From contig JAZKEJ010000012.1 in the NCBI GenBank assembly GCA_040387095.1, forward strand, positions 1 to 64,000: a stretch of 64,000 nucleotides of DNA. Direction: 5' to 3'. Positions 1 through 8,624 of the stretch are shown here, piece after piece (position 1 is the first letter of the stretch; the number at the start of each line of letters is the position of its first letter). The notes beneath the pieces are model-generated. The model saw nothing but the letters and a program-made list of their open reading frames with translations. It searched no databases and was not told where the DNA came from. This DNA comes from Methylotenera_A sp040387095 (GTDB lineage Bacteria; Pseudomonadota; Gammaproteobacteria; Burkholderiales; Methylophilaceae). Position numbers and translations under genes: made by a program.

Positions 1-207
1 GTGGCTTTAGGCCGCTATAAGGCAGGAGTCGGTAATATTATTGATACATTGAATGCGCAAAGTGCACTCGCCAGTGCGCGCCAACAGCAAATTCAGGCAG
101 CGCTTAATTCAAATATTACGCGTGCGGCTTTAGCGCAAGCGATGGGCGCTTTAGATAATGCCATGATTCAGTCTTTACCTAATTCCAACACGCTTTCTGC
201 TAATTAA
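1..207 (+). CDS. TolC-family outer-membrane efflux channel, C-terminal end (partial)
   Basis: These are the last 68 residues of an outer-membrane efflux channel of the TolC/OprM family. The frame is open to the left edge of the window, so the GTG at position 1 is probably an internal valine and the true start lies outside. The segment RYKAGVGNIIDTLNAQ resembles the family motif (RYxxGxxxxLDxLxAQ) that opens the last long helical hairpin of the periplasmic barrel. The macA-like gene follows 47 bp later on the same strand, so this is very likely the outer-membrane component of the same tripartite pump. Confidence 0.8.
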   Translation: MALGRYKAGVGNIIDTLNAQSALASARQQQIQAALNSNITRAALAQAMGALDNAMIQSLPNSNTLSAN

Positions 208-254
208 TCAGCGACTATTTATCTCGACTTACTCAATAGTATTGACTTAACACC

Positions 255-1493
255 ATGAAATCACTCAAAAAAATATTTGTATTTATTATATTTGCGGCAA
301 TTGCCGCTGGCGCTTATTACTACTATGAAAAAACGCACCAGCCAAAACCAGAAGATTTGTACAGATTAGACGTGGTCACACAAGGCGATATAGAACAAAC
401 TGTTGCTGCTAACGGCACATTGAATCCTGTCAGTTTAATCAGCGTTGGTACGCAGATCTCCGGCATTGTGAGGAAGCTGTATGTAGATTTTAACGATAGA
501 GTAGAAAAAGATCAGGTCTTGCTAGAGTTAGATAGCGCCCTGTCTTCAGCCGCAATCACGCAATCACAAAGCAGCGTGCGCAATAATCAGGCGTCGGTTG
601 ATTTAGCTGTTGCCAACGAAAAGCGTATTCGCGAACTGTACACACAGGAATTCGTTTCAAAACAAGAATTAGACACTGCGGTACAAGTGATGAAATCTGC
701 AAAAGCGCAGCTAGACAGCGCACGCGGACTGTTAACACGCGACCAGACTAACCTAAATTTCACCATTATTCGCTCGCCCGTTTCTGGCATTGTCGTGAAT
801 CGCGTGGTGGATGTTGGGCAAACCGTTGCGGCAAGTTTTCAAACACCTACGCTGATTCAGATTGCTCAAGATTTAGCAAAAATGCAGATTGATACCAGCT
901 TTGCTGAGGCGGATATTGGCAAAATTAAAGATGGTCAGAAAGTTAAGTTTAACGTGGATGCATTCCCAGACCGCAACTTTGAAGGTGTCGTAAAGCAAGT
1001 GCGCTTAAATTCAACCAACACGTCCAATGTGGTGACTTATAACGTGGTGGTATCTGTGGATAACAGCGATTTAACCTTACTGCCCGGCATGACAGCGTAT
1101 GTCAATATTGCCGTTGCAAACGCCGAGCAAGCACTGTTAGTCCCTAACGCAGCGCTTCGTTACAAGCCGAAAGTAGATGATGCAATCAACTTAAGCAATG
1201 GCAAAAATAAAGAAATTGCTAAAAATGCAGAGAGTAGAAAAAGCGCTGGTGGCAAAAACAATGTCGACAGAAGCCGCAATAAATCAGAAGACTTAACCGC
1301 AGGCAAGATTTATATTTTAAAAAATGGAAAACCAACAATGGTGAGAATTCATGTTGGCATTACCGATGGTCGCTTTACTGCGATTACTGCGCCGGATTTA
1401 GCGGTGGGTGAGCAAGTGATTGTGGGCGATTTGCTGGTTAACGATGAAGCGCAGCCTGCTGGCAATACGCCACGCGGCCGCAGAATGTTCTAA
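255..1493 (+). CDS. MacA-like periplasmic adaptor of an ABC efflux pump
   Basis: This is a membrane-fusion (HlyD/MacA family) adaptor linking an inner-membrane MacB-type ABC transporter to a TolC channel. Residues 6-24 form an N-terminal membrane anchor. The barrel-sandwich half motif with the NGTLNPVSLISVGTQISG segment follows at about residues 53-70, then a helical hairpin at about 95-165 and beta-barrel domains. It is 412 aa, against about 370 for E. coli MacA. The extra length is a Lys/Asn/Ser-rich, low-complexity insert at about residues 312-352, inside the membrane-proximal part. The gene lies 47 bp after the channel gene and 5 bp before the ATPase gene, so the genes are co-transcribed. 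The exported substrate is unknown. Confidence 0.9.
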   Translation: MKSLKKIFVFIIFAAIAAGAYYYYEKTHQPKPEDLYRLDVVTQGDIEQTVAANGTLNPVSLISVGTQISGIVRKLYVDFNDRVEKDQVLLELDSALSSAAITQSQSSVRNNQASVDLAVANEKRIRELYTQEFVSKQELDTAVQVMKSAKAQLDSARGLLTRDQTNLNFTIIRSPVSGIVVNRVVDVGQTVAASFQTPTLIQIAQDLAKMQIDTSFAEADIGKIKDGQKVKFNVDAFPDRNFEGVVKQVRLNSTNTSNVVTYNVVVSVDNSDLTLLPGMTAYVNIAVANAEQALLVPNAALRYKPKVDDAINLSNGKNKEIAKNAESRKSAGGKNNVDRSRNKSEDLTAGKIYILKNGKPTMVRIHVGITDGRFTAITAPDLAVGEQVIVGDLLVNDEAQPAGNTPRGRRMF

Positions 1494-1498
1494 GCTAT

Positions 1499-2227
1499 AT
1501 GGACTTGAAAACCCAAAACATGCCAAACAATGTGATTGAAGTCAGCGGCTTGTATAAAGAATATCAAACAGCTGCTGGTCCATTCCCAGTGCTGAAAGAT
1601 GTGAATCTGCACATTAATAGTGGTGAATATGTGGCGATTATGGGTCCATCGGGTTCTGGCAAATCCACGTTTATGAATATTTTAGGCTGTTTAGATAAGC
1701 CGACCCAAGGAAAATACGTGCTAGATGGTTACGCGGTGGCCACGATGGAAGAGAATGCCATTGCCAGTGTTCGCAATAAGACCATTGGCTTTGTATTTCA
1801 GGGGTTTAATCTACTGTCGCGTTCCAGCTTATTAGATAACGTGGCGCTGCCGTTGGTTTATTCTGGGATCGAAAAAAGCGAGCGTCATCAGCGCGCGAAA
1901 GTGTTACTAGAAAAAGTGGGCTTAGGTAAACATCTTGATTCTAGACCTAATCAAATCTCAGGCGGTCAGCAACAACGTGTTGCAATCGCACGCGCACTCA
2001 TTAATAACCCTCGACTTATTTTAGCCGATGAGCCTACTGGCAACCTCGATAGCGTGACTAGTGAAGAAATTATGGGGCTATTTGGCGAGTTAAATAAAGA
2101 AGGCATCACCATTGTTTTAGTCACGCATGAAACAGACATTGCAGAACATGCCAAGCGCCAAGTGCGTTTTCTAGATGGGGTCATCGTACAAGATACGCTT
2201 ACCCATGTATCAAGCGAGGTGATGTAA
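1499..2227 (+). CDS. MacB-type ABC transporter ATP-binding protein
   Basis: This is the cytoplasmic ATPase of a MacB/LolD-like transporter, 242 aa. It has Walker A GPSGSGKST (residues 49-57), the signature SGGQQQR (about 158-164), Walker B LILADEP (about 177-183) and the H-loop VTHE (about 212-215). In E. coli MacB the ATPase and permease are fused in one 648-aa chain; here they are two genes, as in YknYZ-type systems. The annotated ATG has no clear Shine-Dalgarno site. An in-frame ATG at 1520 is an alternative that removes seven residues. The stop codon overlaps the permease start by one base (TAATG), which points to translational coupling. Confidence 0.93.
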   Translation: MDLKTQNMPNNVIEVSGLYKEYQTAAGPFPVLKDVNLHINSGEYVAIMGPSGSGKSTFMNILGCLDKPTQGKYVLDGYAVATMEENAIASVRNKTIGFVFQGFNLLSRSSLLDNVALPLVYSGIEKSERHQRAKVLLEKVGLGKHLDSRPNQISGGQQQRVAIARALINNPRLILADEPTGNLDSVTSEEIMGLFGELNKEGITIVLVTHETDIAEHAKRQVRFLDGVIVQDTLTHVSSEVM

Positions 2228-3450
2228 TGTTTGGTGCAATGTTAGGCGAAGCATGGCATGCGATGGGTGCAAATCGTCTGCGTACTTTTTTAACGATGCT
2301 TGGCATGGTAATTGGCGTAAGCGCGGTTGTTTTAATGATGGCGATTGGACAAGGTGCTGAAGCTTCTGTTAAACGCTCCATTAGCGCCATGGGGAGCAAT
2401 TTATTTATTGTATTATCCGGCCCGCCTAGAGTCGCTGGTGCAAGATCTGCCACTGGTAACGCGCCCTCACTCAATGTAAAAGATGCCGACGCGATTGGTG
2501 AGCTAAGTGATGTTAAAGCTGTAGCACCTGTCGCTATGGGGAAATCGCAGATCGTGTATGGAAGCAATAATTGGAATACCGACATTATCGGTACCACGCC
2601 TAGCTATTTAGATGTGCGATCCTGGGGGCTGTCTGCGGGTTACGCATTCTCAGACGCTGATATTCGCTCTGCGAATCGCGTGGCTTTAATCGGCAGAACA
2701 GTCGTACAAAATATCTTTGATGAGGATATTGACCCGATTGGCAAAACGATTCGGATTAATCAAAGTCCATTTTTAGTCCTGGGTGTATTAGACAGCAAAG
2801 GTCAATCGCTGGATGGTCGCGATCAAGACGACACCATCATGGTGCCGCTCACCACCGCACAACGCAAGTTGTTTGGCAATCAATTACCCGGCAGCGTGCG
2901 GCTAATAATGGTACAAGCCGAGTCGGATAAATTGATGCCGATGGTGGAAGAGTCCATGAATGGGTTGCTCAATCAGCGTCATAATATACGTGAAGGCGAA
3001 GATAGCGACTTCTCGGTACGGAACCTGACTGCAATTGCCAACTCAGCAGCTGAGACAGCGCGCACCATGTCATTATTATTGGGTGCAATTGCTTCAGTAT
3101 CTTTGCTGGTCGGCGGTATTGGCATTATGAACATTATGCTGGTATCCGTAACTGAACGCACGCGCGAAATCGGTATTCGCATGGCGATTGGCGCACGTCA
3201 GCGCGATATTTTGCTGCAATTTTTACTGGAAGCCATCATGATTTCAATTGTGGGCTGTTTAATTGGGATCGCGCTAGGTATTGGTGGTGCAGTGCTAGTT
3301 GGCATATTCACGCAGGCAGAAATTATTATCTCCAGCGATTCAGTGATCATTGCTTTTAGTGTCGCCGCCAGCATCGGTGTCTTCTTCGGCTTTTACCCCG
3401 CACGCAAAGCTGCCATGCTAAATCCGATTGAAGCGTTGCGTTATCAATAA
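2227..3450 (+). CDS. MacB-type ABC transporter permease (FtsX-like)
   Basis: This inner-membrane permease has 407 aa with the MacB layout: one N-terminal membrane helix (about residues 20-42, TFLTMLGMVIGVSAVVLMMA), a large periplasmic MacB core domain (about 50-265), then three membrane helices in the FtsX domain. The segment VTERTREIGIRMAIGARQRDIL (about 303-324) is the conserved coupling region between FtsX helices. It works with the preceding ATPase, MacA-like adaptor and TolC-like channel as a mechanotransmission efflux pump for periplasmic substrates. It is the last gene of the operon; a hairpin at 3611-3643 follows before the convergent receptor gene. Confidence 0.93.
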   Translation: MFGAMLGEAWHAMGANRLRTFLTMLGMVIGVSAVVLMMAIGQGAEASVKRSISAMGSNLFIVLSGPPRVAGARSATGNAPSLNVKDADAIGELSDVKAVAPVAMGKSQIVYGSNNWNTDIIGTTPSYLDVRSWGLSAGYAFSDADIRSANRVALIGRTVVQNIFDEDIDPIGKTIRINQSPFLVLGVLDSKGQSLDGRDQDDTIMVPLTTAQRKLFGNQLPGSVRLIMVQAESDKLMPMVEESMNGLLNQRHNIREGEDSDFSVRNLTAIANSAAETARTMSLLLGAIASVSLLVGGIGIMNIMLVSVTERTREIGIRMAIGARQRDILLQFLLEAIMISIVGCLIGIALGIGGAVLVGIFTQAEIIISSDSVIIAFSVAASIGVFFGFYPARKAAMLNPIEALRYQ

Positions 3451-3610
3451 GCGATAGTTCTGTCGTATCACTACACCCTTAAATCAAGCACATTTATAAA
3501 TAAGATTAATACTATGCTAGAGATGAATATTTTTTGACGCTTGAGTATTCAGTGCTCTTTCGGCAATTATTTTAATAACCAAATAAAGTATGTCGTCACC
3601 AAAACACATG

Positions 3611-3643
3611 CTCTGCAAGCCTTGTAAGTATTGGCTTGCAGAG
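3611..3643. terminator. Hairpin between two convergent genes, possible bidirectional terminator
   Basis: CTCTGCAAGCC (3611-3621) and GGCTTGCAGAG (3633-3643) are a perfect 11-bp inverted repeat with an 11-nt loop. It lies in the 240-bp gap between the macB-like permease and the convergent siderophore receptor. The T-tracts on either side are weak, so it may be a weak terminator or a processing structure. The rest of the gap shows no open gene. Confidence 0.5.
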
Positions 3644-3646
3644 CTG
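3631..3646. repeat. 16-mer repeated on the other side of the receptor gene
   Basis: TTGGCTTGCAGAGCTG here and TTGGCTTGCAGAACTG at 5893-5908 match at 15 of 16 positions in the same orientation. They flank the TonB-dependent receptor gene. The left copy includes one arm of the hairpin at 3611-3643. It could be a chance similarity or a trace of receptor gene insertion. Confidence 0.35.
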
Positions 3647-3690
3647 TTAATTTTGTCTCTCACACTAAGTATTAGTAGTTATTACTTTAA

Positions 3691-5832
3691 TTAAAATTTA
3701 TAAGTGAAACTAGCCACAATATTCATGCGATTGGCGTACCACACATCTCCACGCGATAAAACGGTAGAGATATAAGTTTTATCACCTAGATTAGTGCCGT
3801 TAATAGCAGCGCGCCAATCTTTGTTTTCATACGAGAACATGGCGTCTAATAAAGTCACCGATGGAATGTTAAGCGTATCAGTCTCGTCGCTGGCGCGACC
3901 GATGTACCGCAAACCAGCACCCACTTTAAAACCAGGAATATCAGCAATAGAAAATTTATAGGTCGCCCAGGCAGAGGCAACATGATCATGAACTTCAGCC
4001 ACGCGCGTTGTCACCATTCCGTCATTTCTGCGCGCTTTGGTGTAGGCATAACTGGCAATTAAATCAATGTTGTCAGTTAAGTTTGCTAAAGCCTCTAACT
4101 CAAGCCCTTTTGAAGTCACATTGCCACGCTGTGATTGGTTAAGCGGATTGTTGGGATCTGGACTTAAAGCATTTTTTTGTTCTAAATCAAAATATGAGAT
4201 TGTGTATCGACTATTAGAATCAACGGGTTGGTAGCGCAAACCAATTTCATATTGCTCACCCATTAAGGGCTTATATGGCACGCCAAAGATATTGGCGCCG
4301 ATGACTGGTGTGAATGACTCAGTGTAGCTAGCATATGGCGCCAGTCCATTATCTGCTAAATAAACCACACCAATACGGCCAGTTAATTCTCGGTCAGTTT
4401 GTTCACCTGCCACGCCTTGTGTGGACTTGTTCGTTTCATCATGGCGCAAACCCGCAGTAAATGCCCAATGCTGACCTAACTTGATTTGATCTTGTAGATA
4501 GAAACCGATTTGGTCTGTGGTGTTATCTGCTTGGTTAGTGGCATTCGGCAGTTCAGCACGGTCAAAGTTACCATAGGTTGGATTAAACAAATTAAACGGG
4601 GTAGAAATAAACGTAAATGCATTTTTTTCGTCAACTTTAGTTTTAAAGTAATCTACGCCTGCAATAATAGTGTGTTGGGTGTCGGCCAGATCAAACTTGG
4701 CTTGCACGTTATTATCCAGTGAGAATGTTCTGGTTTGTGCTTGATTGGCGTAGCCAAATCGCGTCACTTCGCTCATCTGTGGATTGGTGAAAAAGGCTGT
4801 TGTAGCAACACCCCCGAAAATGTTCGGATAAAGCGTTACATAATCATAATCAATATTTGAATATCGACCATTTTGACGAATGGTCCAAGTGTCGTTAAAC
4901 GCATGCTCAAACTGCCAGTTAATGGCTTGATAATCCATATGGGTTTTATCAATACCAGGCTCACCGGTAAAACGCCTTGATGGAATATTACCATTAGGAT
5001 TGGCTACTACCGTACCTGAGTGCGGTAGGAATGCTGCAGTGGCACCGTCTGTTTCATCTTTTTGGATGTTGAGCTGTACATTCAGGCTGGTATTGTCGCT
5101 AGGTCTCCAAGTAATCGATGGCGCAATTTGATAACGCTTATTATCGGTAAATTCGACCTGTGTGCCTGTATCTTTAGCTAATCCTACAAAACGATATAGC
5201 AATTCTCCGCTGTCATCTAACTTACCTGTTAAATCAATTCCAACTTGTTTACGATCATACATGCCATATTGAACATTAATTTGACGGCTCGTCTCTTCTT
5301 GTGGTCGTTTAGACACTACATTGACAGTACCTCCAACTGAGCCTTGACCAAATAATACAGAACCTGGGCCCCGCAATACTTCTACACGCTCAAGAAAATA
5401 TGGGTCTGGTCGCGGAATATCAAATGATTGAACATGGCTGCGTAAACCATCATACAACTGCGTAGGCTCGACACCGCGCACAAAAAACCAATCGCCGCGG
5501 TTATCCAGACCATAAGCGCCCGCCGTCACGCCTGTGGTGTAATTAAGCGTATCTTGCAGGGTATATGCACCCTGCTCTAATATTTGCTGCTGCGTCACAA
5601 TGGATATGGATTGTGGTGTTTGGATAATTGGTGTGTCGGTTTTGGTGGCCGTGATACTGCGATTGGCAACGTAGTCTTCCACATTGCCCAGAGCGGTTTC
5701 TGTTACTGATTTTGCCGATACTGATACTTCCGGTAATGTGTCTTCGGCTGTTGCAATAAGTGGCAATGCCGCAAGTACTGCGATGACTATCACTTTATGA
5801 CGGTTAATTTTGTTACTGAATGATTGTTGCAT
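3691..5832 (-). CDS. TonB-dependent siderophore receptor
   Basis: This 713-aa outer-membrane receptor imports a ferric siderophore using TonB energy. It has a signal peptide (about residues 1-29, ending IATA), a TonB-box-like LPEVSV right after it, a plug domain (about 60-175) with the family motifs SISIVTQQQILEQ and VEVLRGPGSVLFGQGSVGG, and a 22-strand barrel ending in the aromatic residue of TYKF needed for BAM assembly. The plug style is that of the FhuA/FpvA/FoxA siderophore group rather than of haem receptors, which normally carry FRAP/NPNL motifs that I do not see. AGGGAA lies upstream of the start. It is the last gene of the Fur-headed iron locus. The cognate siderophore cannot be read from sequence, and no siderophore biosynthesis genes are in the window. 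Confidence 0.93.
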   Translation of the reverse strand: MQQSFSNKINRHKVIVIAVLAALPLIATAEDTLPEVSVSAKSVTETALGNVEDYVANRSITATKTDTPIIQTPQSISIVTQQQILEQGAYTLQDTLNYTTGVTAGAYGLDNRGDWFFVRGVEPTQLYDGLRSHVQSFDIPRPDPYFLERVEVLRGPGSVLFGQGSVGGTVNVVSKRPQEETSRQINVQYGMYDRKQVGIDLTGKLDDSGELLYRFVGLAKDTGTQVEFTDNKRYQIAPSITWRPSDNTSLNVQLNIQKDETDGATAAFLPHSGTVVANPNGNIPSRRFTGEPGIDKTHMDYQAINWQFEHAFNDTWTIRQNGRYSNIDYDYVTLYPNIFGGVATTAFFTNPQMSEVTRFGYANQAQTRTFSLDNNVQAKFDLADTQHTIIAGVDYFKTKVDEKNAFTFISTPFNLFNPTYGNFDRAELPNATNQADNTTDQIGFYLQDQIKLGQHWAFTAGLRHDETNKSTQGVAGEQTDRELTGRIGVVYLADNGLAPYASYTESFTPVIGANIFGVPYKPLMGEQYEIGLRYQPVDSNSRYTISYFDLEQKNALSPDPNNPLNQSQRGNVTSKGLELEALANLTDNIDLIASYAYTKARRNDGMVTTRVAEVHDHVASAWATYKFSIADIPGFKVGAGLRYIGRASDETDTLNIPSVTLLDAMFSYENKDWRAAINGTNLGDKTYISTVLSRGDVWYANRMNIVASFTYKF

Positions 5833-5946
5833 GAATATTCCCTGTAAATTTTTAATGACTAAAATTTTTTGCTGGCTACAGGAAATGATTCGTTGGCTTG
5901 CAGAACTGATACTGAAAAACTTTAATTTAAACGCTAAGTTAAATTT

Positions 5947-6120
5947 CTATTTTTTAACCCAATAAAAATAGACCATGACTAAAATTGGCAGCACTAAACC
6001 CGCTAGAGAAATTTCTTCCACTAAGCCATCCTCCAGCAACGCCAAGATTAAACCCAGTGCAGTTATCAAGCCCAAGACGACTGGCCAAATAAAGATTTGT
6101 TTTAAGTTTTTATTTCGCAT
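5947..6120 (-). CDS. Small two-helix membrane protein (57 aa)
   Basis: A 57-codon reading frame starts MRNKNLKQIFIWPVVLGLIT and ends YFYWVKK. It has a basic N-terminus, a hydrophobic helix at about residues 10-29, an acidic turn (LEDGLVEE) and a second helix at about 38-54. It lies 50 bp after the PepSY-TM gene and 115 bp before the receptor, on the same strand. I recall small proteins of this shape next to PepSY-TM genes in other proteobacterial iron-uptake loci, but I cannot name a family. It may assist the PepSY protein in the inner membrane. Start choice is uncertain because no strong Shine-Dalgarno site is visible. Confidence 0.65.
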   Translation of the reverse strand: MRNKNLKQIFIWPVVLGLITALGLILALLEDGLVEEISLAGLVLPILVMVYFYWVKK

Positions 6121-6169
6121 AAATTAAGTGTGTCACTATTGGTTAACAACATGAGTTAATCGCTAGGAG

Positions 6170-7306
6170 CTAATAAGCCTCACTCAACCTAATCTTGGAT
6201 TCAATGTCTGGAATGTAATGCTTGCGTTTTTTCCACCAAAGCAGTAAGCCTGTCCATAACACGGCAATGCTTAATAAATCCAAAACTGTCCAAATAATCT
6301 TGAGTGGCATACCGCCGTAATCGCCAAAATGCAGGGGCTGTGATATCAACAGTGTGGCCAAGTACCAAGGCACATCGCGGCTATCAGTTAATTGGGCAGT
6401 TTGTGCATCAATGAGTACCGGTTTAAACAAGCGCGAAGTAATGGGACTATCGCCGCGCATAAACATGCCGTAATGATGCTGGCTAGAAAAATCCGTGCCA
6501 GGAAAAGCAATAAAGCTTAATTTCATGTTCGGTTCGCGCGCCTGAGCAGTGTCGACTGCCGCTTGCAAAGAACTCAGTTTTGTTGGGGGCGGCAAACCCT
6601 TGTATGGTGCTGTCATGGCAGACATTTGATCAAACTGCCAGTATTTAATCACCAAATCAGACCATGCATTGATCACGCCTGTCGCACCCACTACCGACAA
6701 CCAAATCAATGTCACCACACCTAAAAAATTATGTGTATCCAAACGCTTTAACTTGGGTGTGCGGTGTTTGCGAATCTCACCAAAAGCCAAACGTCGCATA
6801 AATGGTGCATATAACACAACGCCCGAAACGATTGCCACTAATAGAAGTACACCCATTAATCCTAAAAAAAACATGCCTGGTAAACCTGCAAATAAATCCA
6901 CATGAAGCTTAAACATAATGTAAATAAAGCCTTCATTAAATTTTGGCTCATGTAAAACATTTGCCGTGCGTGCATCCACCATCACAAATTTTGTATCATC
7001 TTCTGAAGTTGGCGTTTTACCTAAACTGACTGTCCAGGTTTTGTCTTCATCAGTATCACGAAACACATACTGCACAACTCGAGTTGGATAGAGCGCTAAA
7101 GCATTTGCCAAAACATTATCCATGCTTGCAAATTTAGTTTCTGCAGGCATATTCGGCGCTTCTACTTCGGTGCCAAGTGCATGATTAATCTCATGCGCAA
7201 ATATTAGCGGCAAACCAGTCAAGCAAAGTAACAGCATAAATGCTGTGCAAACCAAGCTGGACCATTTATGTACCCAGGCCCAAGTTTTAATCGATTTAAT
7301 ATACAT
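6170..7306 (-). CDS. PepSY-associated TM protein (iron-uptake, putative reductase)
   Basis: This 378-aa inner-membrane protein belongs to the PepSY-TM (PiuB-like) family. Four main hydrophobic helices are visible: about residues 14-38, 145-172, 195-218 and 335-360. PepSY-like periplasmic segments lie between them, and His residues sit near the helices (HKWSSL, KLHVD, DTHNFLG). Family members are usually found beside siderophore receptors and are thought to reduce or help release ferric iron, though the activity is not firmly established. It lies between exbD (30 bp upstream) and a 57-aa membrane protein. Confidence 0.85.
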   Translation of the reverse strand: MYIKSIKTWAWVHKWSSLVCTAFMLLLCLTGLPLIFAHEINHALGTEVEAPNMPAETKFASMDNVLANALALYPTRVVQYVFRDTDEDKTWTVSLGKTPTSEDDTKFVMVDARTANVLHEPKFNEGFIYIMFKLHVDLFAGLPGMFFLGLMGVLLLVAIVSGVVLYAPFMRRLAFGEIRKHRTPKLKRLDTHNFLGVVTLIWLSVVGATGVINAWSDLVIKYWQFDQMSAMTAPYKGLPPPTKLSSLQAAVDTAQAREPNMKLSFIAFPGTDFSSQHHYGMFMRGDSPITSRLFKPVLIDAQTAQLTDSRDVPWYLATLLISQPLHFGDYGGMPLKIIWTVLDLLSIAVLWTGLLLWWKKRKHYIPDIESKIRLSEAY

Positions 7307-7336
7307 TGAGGTTTTTAAGCTAGATGGCCATTGTGA

Positions 7337-7753
7337 CTATTTTGGCTCGCTGACAAATCCCAGCTTAGTGATACCCGCATTTTGTGCATCCGCCATAATC
7401 TCAGCTAAAACTTGATATTTGGTTTCTTTATCCGCTCGGATTTGCAGTTCTGGCTGCGGTTTTATGTCAGCTGATTGTAATAACTTCTGTTTCAATTCGC
7501 CTTGCACAAGCGGTGCATCATTCCAATAAGTTTTACCTGTTGCATCAATCGCCAAAGTAATCACTTTTGGTTCTTCTGGTAACAGCTGGCTAGTCGCTTG
7601 TGGTAAATCGATTTTTACAGCATGCGTTAATAAAGGTGCGGTAATAATGAAAATAACCAGCAAAACCAACATCACGTCCACCAAAGGCGTGGTGTTGATT
7701 TCACTCATCGGCTGTGTATGCGCCTCATTATTGGAAGCATTGCCGCCTATCAT
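7337..7753 (-). CDS. exbD: Biopolymer transport protein ExbD
   Basis: This is a proton-channel subunit of the TonB energising complex, 138 aa. The single N-terminal membrane helix (about residues 24-46) starts with TTPLVDVMLVLLVIF. Asp26 in it corresponds to the essential Asp25 of E. coli ExbD. The periplasmic domain follows (about 60-138). The gene overlaps the end of exbB by four bases (ATGA), so translation is coupled. Presence beside tonB and a siderophore receptor favours ExbD over TolR. Confidence 0.93.
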   Translation of the reverse strand: MIGGNASNNEAHTQPMSEINTTPLVDVMLVLLVIFIITAPLLTHAVKIDLPQATSQLLPEEPKVITLAIDATGKTYWNDAPLVQGELKQKLLQSADIKPQPELQIRADKETKYQVLAEIMADAQNAGITKLGFVSEPK

Positions 7754-8526
7754 GCTGTCACTCCCATTGGTTTAGCATGTTGGGTGCGTAGTGATTTAAC
7801 ATTGTCCTGACTTTTAACGTTTTGTTGTTTAATCACCAAAGGCGCGCCTGTGGTTAATAACACATGCAGATCTTGTCCAAAACCATCTAAAGTAGCTGTG
7901 ATCACACGGTTTTGTTTAACGAATGCGTTATAAGCCAGCACCGCTGGAATCGCCACCGCCAAACCAATTGCCGTCATAATCAGCGCTTCACCCACCGGTC
8001 CGGCTACTTTATCCAGTGTTGCCTGACCGCTTGCACTGATACTTGCAAGTGCATGGTAAATACCCCAAACAGTACCAAACAAACCTACAAATGGTGCGAC
8101 ACTGCCAACAGAAGCTAATACAGATAAACCCGATTCAAGCTGTGCTGTGGTTTGTGCCAAACTGCGGCGCATGCTACGTGCAACAAACTCATCATAATTA
8201 CAGGCTTCTGCGCTGCTTTTTGTATCGGTATTTTTAGCCACATGCGTTTGATGATGATGCGCTGCATCTACTGCATTTGCTGCCAATTGATGCGCTGGCG
8301 AGTCAATTTTAATCGTCGTTATCGCTGCTTGAATATTTGGCGCTGCCCAAAATTCTGCTATATAACGCTTAATCGCGCTTTTTAAATACATGGCTTGAAA
8401 AGTTTTCACCACCATAAAATACCAGCTTGCCACTGACATAATAAGTAAAATGACAGCGACTGAAATAGAAATAAAACCACCTTGCATAATAAAAGCCAGG
8501 CTATTAAATTCAGTTGTATGTTGCAT
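7750..8526 (-). CDS. exbB: Biopolymer transport protein ExbB
   Basis: This MotA/TolQ/ExbB-family proton channel protein has 258 aa. It has three membrane helices (about residues 14-36, 140-165 and 180-205) and the conserved stretch GLFGTVWGIYHAL with AGPVGEALIMTAIGLAVAIPAV. It forms the pentameric channel around the ExbD dimer that powers TonB. A clear Shine-Dalgarno sequence (AAGGAAG) precedes the start, and the gene is 98 bp downstream of tonB. The cytoplasmic loop holds a His/Ala-rich stretch at about residues 82-96 that looks family-variable. Confidence 0.93.
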   Translation of the reverse strand: MQHTTEFNSLAFIMQGGFISISVAVILLIMSVASWYFMVVKTFQAMYLKSAIKRYIAEFWAAPNIQAAITTIKIDSPAHQLAANAVDAAHHHQTHVAKNTDTKSSAEACNYDEFVARSMRRSLAQTTAQLESGLSVLASVGSVAPFVGLFGTVWGIYHALASISASGQATLDKVAGPVGEALIMTAIGLAVAIPAVLAYNAFVKQNRVITATLDGFGQDLHVLLTTGAPLVIKQQNVKSQDNVKSLRTQHAKPMGVTA

Positions 8527-8624
8527 ATTGCTTCCTTTGATTTAACGTATTTTTATCGTTAGTTTTCAATTGATTCAAACTTCGAATCATCATGCTCACT
8601 ATTTAATTCTCTGGTTTTCTTTAA

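Noticed and set aside
8571..8589. TGATTC/GAATCA inverted repeat between tonB and exbB
   Set aside because: Six-bp arms without a T-run are weak evidence for a terminator or operator within an evident operon.
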